64,000 bases of DNA from positions 372,001 to 436,000 of the forward strand of contig NZ_AUHV01000004.1 in the NCBI RefSeq assembly GCF_000423365.1, read 5' to 3'. Each line of letters opens with the position of its first letter. Position 1 is the stretch's first letter. The DNA is from Maritalea myrionectae DSM 19524 (GTDB lineage Bacteria > Pseudomonadota > Alphaproteobacteria > Rhizobiales > Devosiaceae). The notes under the pieces were generated by a model. It was not told the DNA's origin, searched no databases, and worked only from the letters and a program-made list of their open reading frames with translations. The position numbers and the translations under genes are program-made. This document shows, piece after piece, positions 36,178 through 43,765 of this stretch.

Positions 36178-37545
36178 ATGGTCGACAAGCAGGAATGGGT
36201 CCACAACCTCCCTGATGCCGCTCTGGAGTGGCTTGGCGGACGCCGTGTAGAAGAAGTTGAATGTATCGTGCCTGATCTCGTGGGCATTTCGCGCGGCAAA
36301 ACAATGCCGGCGAAGAAGTTTTCTGATGATGCATTTTTCTATCTGCCCACATCCATCTTCTATCAAACCATCACCGGCGCCTATGCGGATATGGACATCA
36401 AGGACCAGTGGATGGAAACGGATATGGTGCTCAAACCAGTTATGAGCACCGCATGCGCTGCGCCGTGGACTGATGATGTGATTTTGCAGGTGATCCACGA
36501 TTTGGAGACCACTAAGGGTGAACCCGTTGCTGTCGCGCCGCGCAATGTGTTGAAGCGGGTTTTGGCGTTCTATGCCGATAAGGGCTGGCAACCTGTTATT
36601 GCGCCTGAGATTGAGTTCTACCTCACCCGGCGCAACACCGACCCGAACGAGCCTATTGAACCGCCTATTGGCCGCACGGGCCGCAAGGGCATTGGGCGGC
36701 AAGCCTATTCCATGGTGGCCGTTGATGAATATGGTGATGTGATCGACGATATTTACGACTTTGCCGAAGCGCAGGGTTTGGAAATCGACACCTTGATTCA
36801 AGAAGGCGGCGCCGGGCAAATCGAAATCAATTTACAGCATGGTGACCCGCTCAAGCTGGCAGATGAAGTGTTCTATTTCAAACGCTCGATCCGCGAAGCG
36901 GCGCTGAAAAACAATTGCTTTGCCACCTTTATGGCCAAGCCTATGCGCGATGAGCCGGGCAGCGCGATGCATTTGCATCAATCCATCGTCGATGCCAAAA
37001 CAGGCAAAAATATCTTCTCCGATGCAAACGGAGAGCCGACAGATTTGTTTTACGGCTTTTTGGGCGGCATCCAGAAGCACATTGGTGCCGTGATGCCGAT
37101 TTTCGCGCCCTATGTGAACAGTTATCGACGGTTCAAAACAGATGATTCCTCGCCAGCGAATGTGGAATGGGGACAGGATAACCGCACCACGGGCCTGCGT
37201 ATTCCCATTTCAACGCCAGAGGCGCGCCGGATTGAAAACCGCATTGTGGGGATGGATAGCAACCCCTATTTGGCGATTGCCGCGAGTTTGGCGTGTGGCT
37301 ATTTGGGCATGGTCAATCAGCTTTCGCCACGCCCGATGCGTGACGGTGACGCCTATGAAGACGGGGTCACCCTGCCCTATGCCTTGATGGACGCACTCGT
37401 GCCCTTTCAGCAAGATCGCGAATTGCGCGGCATGTTGGGTGAGGATTTTTGCCAAGTCTATGAAGCGATCAAACGGCAAGAGCTTGAAGAGTTTTTAGGC
37501 GAAATCAGTCCTTGGGAACGCGAGCATTTGCTGCTGAACGTCTGA
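36178..37545 (+). CDS. puuA: Gamma-glutamylputrescine synthetase-like glutamine synthetase homologue
   Basis: 455 aa. GS-fold ligase, predicted to join glutamate to putrescine with ATP as the first step of the Puu route. Metal and ATP motifs are EIEFYL, GAGQIEINLQHGDPL, GSAMHLHQSI, NSYRRF and WGQDNRTTGLRIP. It resembles E. coli PuuA (472 aa) more than GlnA, and no adenylylation Tyr motif is recognisable. The stop codon overlaps the ATG of the oxidase gene (TGATG), linking the two. Other amines are possible substrates. Confidence 0.82.
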   Translation: MVDKQEWVHNLPDAALEWLGGRRVEEVECIVPDLVGISRGKTMPAKKFSDDAFFYLPTSIFYQTITGAYADMDIKDQWMETDMVLKPVMSTACAAPWTDDVILQVIHDLETTKGEPVAVAPRNVLKRVLAFYADKGWQPVIAPEIEFYLTRRNTDPNEPIEPPIGRTGRKGIGRQAYSMVAVDEYGDVIDDIYDFAEAQGLEIDTLIQEGGAGQIEINLQHGDPLKLADEVFYFKRSIREAALKNNCFATFMAKPMRDEPGSAMHLHQSIVDAKTGKNIFSDANGEPTDLFYGFLGGIQKHIGAVMPIFAPYVNSYRRFKTDDSSPANVEWGQDNRTTGLRIPISTPEARRIENRIVGMDSNPYLAIAASLACGYLGMVNQLSPRPMRDGDAYEDGVTLPYALMDALVPFQQDRELRGMLGEDFCQVYEAIKRQELEEFLGEISPWEREHLLLNV

Positions 37546-38849
37546 TGATCGATATTCTCACTGCCAACGATGTTCAGCACACCTATCCGTTATCTTATTA
37601 TGCGGCGCAACGGCCACATCCGGCACCGCATCGGCCATTAAAGGGCGAAATCAAAGCGGATGTTTGTGTTGTTGGTGGCGGATTTACTGGCCTGTCGGCG
37701 GCGCTGCATTTGGCGCGCCGCGGGTATGATGTGGCGCTGTTAGATGCGCATCGTGTTGGTTGGGGCGCATCGGGCCGAAATGGCGGTCAGCTGGGCAGCG
37801 GCCAGCGCCTGGATCAGGTCAAGCTGGAACGTATGCTTGGCGAACAAATTGCCCGCCAATTGTGGGACATTGCAGAAGAGGCCAAGCAATTGGTGAAGAG
37901 CCTGATCTTTGACCATGGCATCAACTGCAATTATACGCCCGGTATAATCGAAGCCGATCACAAGCCGGGCTTTGTTGCGGATTCGCAGCGATATGTTGAA
38001 AAGCTCAATCGCGACTATGGCTATGATCAAATTTCGGCGTTGGATCAGGCAGCCCTTCGCGACCATGTGGCCAGCGACCAATATTATGGCGGCAGCTTGG
38101 ACAAAGGCGCCGGCCATCTAGACCCGCTGACTTTTTGCTTTGGGCTGGCCGAATTGGCGCATAAGGCAGGCACGCGCATATATGAGCAAAGCCGCGTAAC
38201 CAAAATTGAACAGGGACCGAAAGTACGGGTTCATACCTTAGACGGCGTGGTCGAAGCGGATCATGTGATTATGGGCTGCAATGGCTATATTGGCGGATTA
38301 GAGCGCCAGGTAGATGCGCGCGTTATGCCCATTAACAGCTTTATTGTGGCCACTGAACCGTTGGGCAAGGATCGTGCTAAATCGCTGATTCCCAACAATG
38401 AAGCCGTTGCTGACAGCCGATTTGTAGTTAATTATTTCCGCCTTAGCCCAGATCATCGCCTGCTGTTTGGCGGCGGAGAGAGCTATAGTTTGCGTTTCCC
38501 AAAAGATCTGGTCGAAATCTCACGCAAACCGATGTTGCAAATCTTCCCGCAATTGGCTGATGCAAAAATTGATTATGCATGGGGCGGCACTTTGGGCATC
38601 ACAATGAATCGCCTTCCCCATTTCGCGCGGCTTGGACCCAATATTTATTCGGCAGCTGGGTTTTCGGGCCACGGACTGGGCATGGCGACAATGTCAGGCA
38701 AGATCATGGCCGACATGACGCAAGCTCAAAGTGAACGCTTTGATTTCATGAGCAGAATTCCGACGCCTAAATTTCCCGGTGGTGAAATGATGCGCGGCGC
38801 ACTGCTGAGCTTAGCCATGACTTATTACGCGCTGCGAGATCGATTCTAG
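37545..38849 (+). CDS. puuB: Gamma-glutamylputrescine oxidase-like FAD enzyme
   Basis: 434 aa from ATG 37545. DAO-type oxidoreductase with the FAD site VCVVGGGFTGLSAALHLARR (about residue 37), WGASGRNGGQL, and the late YSAAGFSGHGLGMATMSGK. The whole chain resembles E. coli PuuB, including SYYAA near the start and YYALRDRF at the end. It would oxidise gamma-glutamylputrescine to the aldehyde. Coupled to puuA by overlapping stop and start. Confidence 0.85.
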   Translation: MIDILTANDVQHTYPLSYYAAQRPHPAPHRPLKGEIKADVCVVGGGFTGLSAALHLARRGYDVALLDAHRVGWGASGRNGGQLGSGQRLDQVKLERMLGEQIARQLWDIAEEAKQLVKSLIFDHGINCNYTPGIIEADHKPGFVADSQRYVEKLNRDYGYDQISALDQAALRDHVASDQYYGGSLDKGAGHLDPLTFCFGLAELAHKAGTRIYEQSRVTKIEQGPKVRVHTLDGVVEADHVIMGCNGYIGGLERQVDARVMPINSFIVATEPLGKDRAKSLIPNNEAVADSRFVVNYFRLSPDHRLLFGGGESYSLRFPKDLVEISRKPMLQIFPQLADAKIDYAWGGTLGITMNRLPHFARLGPNIYSAAGFSGHGLGMATMSGKIMADMTQAQSERFDFMSRIPTPKFPGGEMMRGALLSLAMTYYALRDRF

Positions 38850-38889
38850 ACACGCGCAACCTGCTGTTTGAATGGAAAACTGTATTTTG

Positions 38890-38905
38890 TTTGCATTTTT
38901 GCAAA
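38890..38905 (+). promoter_or_regulatory. FNR-family-like palindrome upstream of ubiTUV
   Basis: TTTGCA-TTTT-TGCAAA, a perfect 6-4-6 palindrome. It keeps the TTG-N8-CAA core and spacing of FNR/DNR sites (TTGAT-N4-ATCAA) but with GCA in place of GAT. Placed just ahead of a gene set known to work without oxygen. If it acts at -41.5, transcription would begin at about 38939. Confidence 0.4.
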
Positions 38906-38939
38906 TTCGGGCGTGTTTCCACCGCGTATGCACCATGTC

Positions 38940-39470
38940 ATGCGAAATAAACACAAGCGTCATCAACCTCGAATCTACAGTGATTCAAATGCCGGGCCGG
39001 TTTCAAAGGCGATGCCTTTGTTCGCCATGCAGCCGATTTTGCGGCGCATTGTGCGCCATGTGGCCCAGCTTCACCCCGAACTGTTCGAACGGCTCGGGGA
39101 TAGTTGCAGCAAACAATTTTTGATCGATGCGAAGGGCATGCCATTTTTGCTGCTTTTGCGTCCAGATCCAGAAAACCTGATGCTGGTTGCCAAGTCGCGG
39201 CACGCAGAAATTCCCTACGACGTGCTGGTGAGTGGCAAGTTCGTCACGCTTTTGCGGATGATCGACAGCAAAACAGACAGCGATGCGCTGTTTTTCAACC
39301 GCGATATTGCCGTGACCGGCGATACGGAAGCGATCGTTGCGTTGCGCAACGCGCTTGACGATATGGACGCCACCTTGGCGGACGACGTGGCGACGGCATT
39401 TGGCCCCTTGCGCGGGCCTGTGCGCGCCAGCATTGACGCGGCCAACAAAATTGTAGGTTCAAAGACATGA
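38940..39470 (+). CDS. ubiT: UbiT, SCP2-domain protein of O2-independent ubiquinone synthesis
   Basis: 176 aa if started at ATG 38940; ATGs at 38928 and 39012 are alternatives and none has a good Shine-Dalgarno. E. coli UbiT is 174 aa and has about 25 residues before the PLFAM-like segment, which favours 38940. The SCP2 lipid-binding domain includes LVSGKFVTLLRMIDSKTDSDALFFNRDIAVTGDT written here in part as SDALFFNRDIAVTGD. UbiT binds ubiquinone intermediates and is essential for the anaerobic route. The stop overlaps the ubiU ATG (ATGA). Confidence 0.85.
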   Translation: MRNKHKRHQPRIYSDSNAGPVSKAMPLFAMQPILRRIVRHVAQLHPELFERLGDSCSKQFLIDAKGMPFLLLLRPDPENLMLVAKSRHAEIPYDVLVSGKFVTLLRMIDSKTDSDALFFNRDIAVTGDTEAIVALRNALDDMDATLADDVATAFGPLRGPVRASIDAANKIVGSKT

Positions 39471-40471
39471 GTGAATTTATCAAACCTGAATTGGTGTGTC
39501 CCGCTGGCACGCCTGCCAGCTTGCGCACTGCTGTTGATGCGGGTGCAGACTCGGTCTATTGCGGCTTTAAAGGTCCCACAAATGCGCGGAACTTTCCCGG
39601 CCTAAACTTTACGAAAGCCGAGCTTTCGGAAAGCGTGAAATATGCGCACGATAAAGACGCAATGGTGCTGGCGGCGATCAACTCTTTCCCCACAGCGGGG
39701 CGCACCGATATTTGGAAAAAGTCCGTAGATGACGCGGTGGAATTGGGCATTGACGCGGTGATCATCGCCGATATCGGCATGGCCAAATATGTCGCTGAAA
39801 CCCATCCGGATCAGCGCTTGCACCTTTCCGTGCAGGCGGGTGCTTCGTCGCCAGAAGCGATCAATTTCTATGTTGAACGCTTCAACGTTAAGCGCGTGGT
39901 GCTGCCGCGTATTTTGACCGTACCGGAAATCAAGCGCGTGCATGATGCGATTGATTGTGAGATTGAGGCATTTGTGTTCGGCAATATCGGCATGATGGCT
40001 GAAGGGCGCTGCTCACTCACCAACTATGTCACTGGCATTTCCACCAATATGGATGGGGTTTGTTCGCCCGCGAGCCATGTCGATTATGAGCCCGATGAAG
40101 AAGATGGCCTGACAACGCGCCTCGGCGACTTTGCTATTGACTGCATTTCATGCGGCGAAACGGCGGGGTATCCCACCATCTGCAAAGGTCGCTATGATAC
40201 GGCGCATAAGAAAAACTATTACGCCTTTGAAGAGCCGATCAGCCTAAACCTGACCCGTTTGCTGCCCGACCTGATGCGAGCGGGCGTTACCGCGCTCAAA
40301 ATTGAAGGACGGCAGCGCTCCCGCGCCTATATTCGTTCGGTCGTTTCAGCGTTTCGTGACGCGGTGGATGCCTATGCGGCGGGCGACGAGCCGGACATTA
40401 CCGAACTGATCGCGCTGACCGAGGGGCATAAAGAAACCCAAGGTGCTTTCAAATCAAAAAGCTGGAGATAG
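39467..40471 (+). CDS. ubiU: UbiU, U32-family O2-independent hydroxylase subunit
   Basis: 334 aa. U32 peptidase-like protein that, with UbiV, hydroxylates ubiquinone precursors without oxygen, using prephenate as oxygen donor in E. coli. Cysteines suited to a 4Fe-4S cluster are at about 182, 199, 226, 229 and 239 (GRCSLTNYVTG, GVCSPASHVDY, DCISCGETAGYPTICKGRY). KIEGRQRSRAYI near residue 280 is family-typical. Overlaps ubiT and is followed directly by ubiV. Confidence 0.93.
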   Translation: MSEFIKPELVCPAGTPASLRTAVDAGADSVYCGFKGPTNARNFPGLNFTKAELSESVKYAHDKDAMVLAAINSFPTAGRTDIWKKSVDDAVELGIDAVIIADIGMAKYVAETHPDQRLHLSVQAGASSPEAINFYVERFNVKRVVLPRILTVPEIKRVHDAIDCEIEAFVFGNIGMMAEGRCSLTNYVTGISTNMDGVCSPASHVDYEPDEEDGLTTRLGDFAIDCISCGETAGYPTICKGRYDTAHKKNYYAFEEPISLNLTRLLPDLMRAGVTALKIEGRQRSRAYIRSVVSAFRDAVDAYAAGDEPDITELIALTEGHKETQGAFKSKSWR

Positions 40472-40474
40472 TTG

Positions 40475-41389
40475 ATGACCGCACAGCTAACACTTGGTCC
40501 TGTTCAATATAATTGGGCGCCTGAAGATTGGCGAGACTTCTATTTTAGGATCGCTGATGAAACGCCCATTCACACCGTATTTCTGGGTGAGGTCATTTGT
40601 TCCAAGCGCGCACCGCTCTATGACAACCAGTTGCCGGACGTGGTGGAACGTTTGCACGATGCGGGCAAAGAAGTGGTATTTTCCACCCTTTCAGAGGTGA
40701 CCACCGATATTGACCGTCGTTTGGTCAAGCGAGTTGCAATTTCAGAAGGCTTTCCGATTGAAGCAAACGATGTTTCGGCGCTGCAACAAATGGGGCAAGA
40801 CCCGCATTATATAGGGCCATTGATGAACTGCTATAACGAAGAAGCGTTGGCGGTTTATGCGGAAAATGGCGCCAAGTCCATTTGCCTCAACCCTGAAATG
40901 CCAAAGGTTGGGATTGCCGAACTTGCGGAAGCCGCAAAGCCTTATGATGTGGCGTTGGAAGTGCAGGTTTATGGGCGCATGTCCCTGGCGTTGTCTGCCC
41001 GCTGCTACCATGCACGCGCGCACAATCGCACCAAAGATTCCTGCTTGTTCGTCTGCGATCAAGATCCAGACGGGATGCGGCTCGATACGCTTGAAGGCGA
41101 CGAGTTCTTGACTGTGAATGGCATTCAAACCCAGTCTCATTCGATCCTTAATCTGGTCGAGTGCCTCGACGAATTACAAGAGATCGGCATCAACCGACTG
41201 CGCATTTCACCGCAAAGCATAGGTACCTTCACCGCCATTTCTGCGTTCGATGACGTGCTGCGGGACAAAATTAGTCCATCCGAAGCCTTGAAAAAAATGC
41301 GCGATGATCGTGTGGATGCGCCATTTTCCAATGGCTTCTTTTACCAACGACCAGGATATGAATGGCACGACAAGATGCCAGCCGAGTAA
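40475..41389 (+). CDS. ubiV: UbiV, U32-family O2-independent hydroxylase subunit
   Basis: 304 aa from ATG 40475 (GGAG 8-10 bases upstream, inside the ubiU end). Four probable 4Fe-4S ligands match the E. coli UbiV spacing: one in GEVICSKRAPL near residue 42 and C-x12-C-x3-C in SARCYHARAHNRTKDSCLFVC. Forms a heterodimer with UbiU. It is the last gene of the set; an RNA hairpin follows 12 bases after the stop. Confidence 0.93.
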   Translation: MTAQLTLGPVQYNWAPEDWRDFYFRIADETPIHTVFLGEVICSKRAPLYDNQLPDVVERLHDAGKEVVFSTLSEVTTDIDRRLVKRVAISEGFPIEANDVSALQQMGQDPHYIGPLMNCYNEEALAVYAENGAKSICLNPEMPKVGIAELAEAAKPYDVALEVQVYGRMSLALSARCYHARAHNRTKDSCLFVCDQDPDGMRLDTLEGDEFLTVNGIQTQSHSILNLVECLDELQEIGINRLRISPQSIGTFTAISAFDDVLRDKISPSEALKKMRDDRVDAPFSNGFFYQRPGYEWHDKMPAE

Positions 41390-41401
41390 CAACTGCAGTC
41401 T

Positions 41402-41475
41402 GCCGCCGAGCCTCTTCTCTCTCTGTCAGAACCTTGTGAATCTGACTGCTCGGCGGCCGATCCTTTTAAATTTTC
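41402..41475 (+). terminator. Two-tier hairpin after ubiV, with T-rich tail
   Basis: Outer perfect 10-bp stem GCCGCCGAGC/GCTCGGCGGC (41402-41411, 41448-41457). Inner 6-bp stem GTCAGA/TCTGAC (41425-41430, 41441-41446) with a 10-base loop. On the 5' side between them is a 13-base all-pyrimidine bulge (41412-41424); on the 3' side one base. CCTTTTAAATTTT follows. It probably terminates the ubiTUV transcript, but the size and asymmetric CU-tract are unusual for a simple terminator and it may be a stable 3'-end RNA. Confidence 0.6.
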
Positions 41476-41566
41476 AATCTAATTATTCTATTGTGTTCAT
41501 GCGTTTAGCCTGCGCACAAGACTTGGGCGACATCCAGTTGGCTTGATTATTGGCGACTGCTCACCA

Positions 41567-41587
41567 CCTCCATAAACATAATGGAGG
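41567..41587 (+). promoter_or_regulatory. Hairpin sequestering the amidohydrolase ribosome binding site
   Basis: CCTCCAT (41567-41573) pairs perfectly with ATGGAGG (41581-41587), loop AAACATA. The right arm contains the Shine-Dalgarno of the gene starting at 41595, so folding would block initiation. Confidence 0.55.
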
Positions 41588-41594
41588 ATGGAAA

Positions 41595-43100
41595 ATGCAA
41601 AAAATTACTTTTAAGAAATTGCCGCGCTCGGTTTTACTCGCCGTTGCTGCATCGCCACTGATCGCTCTTGGTGCCATTGCAGATGACGAAATGCCCCCCT
41701 TTGATGTGCTTTTTGATGACGTCACCATCGTTGACCCGGAAACCGAACAAGTTTTGCCAACACGCGATGTCTATATTCGCGATGGCAGAATCGCTGAAAT
41801 CGTTTCGGGTGAGACACCAGAAAAAACCGCTACAAAGGTAATATCTGGCAAGGGCAAATATTTGATGCCGGGCTTAATGGATATGCATGTGCATTTGTCC
41901 ATCAAGCCTGTTTTAGAATCCAGCCAACAATTATTGTTGGCCAACGGCGTGACCAGCGTTCGCGATATGGCGGGGGATTGCTGGCCGGGCGGGCCAGAGG
42001 TATTTCTATGCGTTGATGATCTACGCGACGCCCACGACAGCAATTTGCGTGGCGAGAGTTTTGGCCCGCGTATTGTGGAAATCTCCAGTGCACCCGTGAT
42101 GTCTGACAAATCTCCTCGAATGCCCGAGAAATCGATGGAGGAGTTTGTACCGTTCACCGAAGATCACGCCCGTAAGGTCATTGATTTTCTTGCCGAGCGA
42201 GAAGTTGACCTGATTAAGATGTATCATCCCACCACGCTTGAAGCCGCGACAGGCTTTTTTGAGCAAGCAAAAGCCAAGGGCTTGCCCGTGGGCGGACATG
42301 TGCCACTGACCATGGACATTGCCGACGCGGCGAAGATGGGCATCAAATCGGTTGAGCATGCGCGCGATCTGGTGTGGGATTGCAGCCTCTGGGGCGTTGC
42401 GTACAAAGAGCGATTTATCAAGCTTACCCAAGGTGATAAGTCAGTTGAGTACCCCACTGACCAAATGACGCTAGAGCAAAGCCTTGCGACCGCCAATGAG
42501 GAACGTTGCGAGACGACCATCAACGCCATGGTTGAGCATAATGTCTATTATGTGCCCACACATATCACCCGCGAATTTGATGTGCGCGTCACCGACCCCA
42601 GCTTTTTTGAGATGGATGCCCTAAAATATATCGGTGAAATGCAATGGGGTGAATGGAAACGCGACATTGATAATATGGCTGGTGAGCCCGAAGAAATTCG
42701 AAGGCATTACCCCGCCTTTTTTGAACGTGGTCTGGCATTGACCGAATTGGCGCATTCACGCGGCGTGGACATTATGTTGGGCACTGACGCCAACGACAGC
42801 ATGGTTGTGCCGGGCTTCTCAGCCCATCACGAAATGTCGTTGCTGGTTCGCGCCGGGCTCTCGCCCATGGATGTGTTGCGCAGTGCGACAACCATTCCTG
42901 CACAATATCTGGGCCGCACTGATGATTTTGGTGGCGTTGCCGAGGGCAAATTTGCAGACTTGGTGTTGCTCGATGCAAATCCAGTGGAAAACATCGCCAA
43001 CACAAATACAATCAGTGGCGTGATGTTGGCGGGCACCTGGCATGACCGTGCCTCGCTGGACGAGAGACTGGGCAGCCTGGAAGTGAATGTGGTGCAATAA
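41595..43100 (+). CDS. Exported amidohydrolase-superfamily metal hydrolase
   Basis: 501 aa from ATG 41595 (GGAGG eight bases upstream). A signal peptide (about 1-29, LLAVAASPLIALGAIA) predicts export. Binuclear metal ligands of the prolidase/imidazolonepropionase-like amidohydrolases are visible: HVH in GLMDMHVHLS (about 96), the candidate carboxylated Lys in DLIKMYHP (about 207), His in VGGHVPL and SVEHARDL, and Asp in MLGTDANDS. The C terminus has the usual GVAEGKFADLVLLDANP. Substrate unknown; peptidases and lactonases of this clade are possible. Confidence 0.88.
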   Translation: MQKITFKKLPRSVLLAVAASPLIALGAIADDEMPPFDVLFDDVTIVDPETEQVLPTRDVYIRDGRIAEIVSGETPEKTATKVISGKGKYLMPGLMDMHVHLSIKPVLESSQQLLLANGVTSVRDMAGDCWPGGPEVFLCVDDLRDAHDSNLRGESFGPRIVEISSAPVMSDKSPRMPEKSMEEFVPFTEDHARKVIDFLAEREVDLIKMYHPTTLEAATGFFEQAKAKGLPVGGHVPLTMDIADAAKMGIKSVEHARDLVWDCSLWGVAYKERFIKLTQGDKSVEYPTDQMTLEQSLATANEERCETTINAMVEHNVYYVPTHITREFDVRVTDPSFFEMDALKYIGEMQWGEWKRDIDNMAGEPEEIRRHYPAFFERGLALTELAHSRGVDIMLGTDANDSMVVPGFSAHHEMSLLVRAGLSPMDVLRSATTIPAQYLGRTDDFGGVAEGKFADLVLLDANPVENIANTNTISGVMLAGTWHDRASLDERLGSLEVNVVQ

Positions 43101-43103
43101 ATA

Positions 43104-43130
43104 AAGGCGGCCCACGGGCCGCCTTCTTCA
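43104..43130 (+). terminator. Intrinsic terminator of the amidohydrolase gene
   Basis: AAGGCGGCCC (43104-43113) pairs with GGGCCGCCTT (43116-43125), closing with a small loop, then TTCTTCA. It begins four bases after the stop codon. Same GGCGGCCC stem as terminators at 43720 and 50187. Confidence 0.7.
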
Positions 43131-43156
43131 CTTCAAATTCAGGGGAGCGTTAGCGC

Positions 43157-43579
43157 CTAGGCGTCGCCTTCTTCCCCAGAATCGTCATCATCATCATCAT
43201 CATCATCATCGTCGTCGTCATCGTCTTTGTCTTTATTTTTGCCCTTGCCTTTATCCGCTGCATCTTTGCCATGGCCCTTAGCTTTGCCATTATTATTGCC
43301 TTTGCCGCGATTGCCGTCGTCATCATCATCGTCGTCGCCGTCGCCGTCAGCATCATCTTCACCTTCGCCTGAATCATCACCATTCTCGGCTTGGTAGGCT
43401 TCAAGTGCTTTGCAAACGGCAGGAGTTGTGCCTGACGCGTTTGAATGGGCATCACAATTACGGATGAGCTTGCTGCGGGTCGCTTCGGACATGTTTTCCA
43501 GACTAAGCGGCTCTGCCATGGCTGGCAAAGATGTACCCAGCATGAGTGCAGGGATCAAACCCAAAAGTGCGCGTTTCAT
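43157..43579 (-). CDS. Secreted poly-Asp, Lys/Gly-rich protein
   Basis: 140 aa. A signal peptide (about 1-22, ending AMA) is followed by a short globular part with two cysteines (RNCDAHSNASG and AVCKALEAYQ) that could form a disulfide, then a highly charged tail: runs of up to 15 Asp alternate with GNRGKGNNNGKAKGHGKD and KGKGKNKDK. It starts at ATG 43579 with GGAGGAA upstream. The acidic runs suggest divalent-cation binding, but that is inference; no family recognised. The gene stands alone between two terminators. Confidence 0.75.
   Translation of the reverse strand: MKRALLGLIPALMLGTSLPAMAEPLSLENMSEATRSKLIRNCDAHSNASGTTPAVCKALEAYQAENGDDSGEGEDDADGDGDDDDDDDGNRGKGNNNGKAKGHGKDAADKGKGKNKDKDDDDDDDDDDDDDDDSGEEGDA
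43183..43226 (-). repeat. GAT/GAC trinucleotide repeat
   Basis: About 15 tandem Asp codons, nine or more of them identical (ATC repeats on the plus strand), encode the longest Asp run of the secreted acidic protein. Such a tract can change length by slippage in steps of one codon without shifting the frame. Confidence 0.85.
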
Positions 43580-43710
43580 ATTCTTCCTCCAATGACCATT
43601 TCTTTAACTGGTCACAACCTGCACGGGAATATGTACGTAAAAGTTAATGCGGCAACGCCACTGCAATTCGGGGTTAAACAGTTCTTTTAGATATGGATAA
43701 ATTGCCATTA

Positions 43711-43739
43711 AAAATGAAATGGCGGCCCCAGGGCCGCCA
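43711..43739 (-). terminator. Intrinsic terminator of cysD-cysNC
   Basis: TGGCGGCCC (43720-43728) pairs with GGGCCGCCA (43731-43739); on the minus strand ATTTCATTTTT follows. It lies 26 bases after the cysNC stop. Confidence 0.7.
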
Positions 43740-43765
43740 CTTGATCAATGCTGCATCAAACAGAA

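Noticed and set aside
43183-43226. CRISPR-like repeat array
   Set aside because: It is a trinucleotide run in an Asp-coding frame with no spacers.
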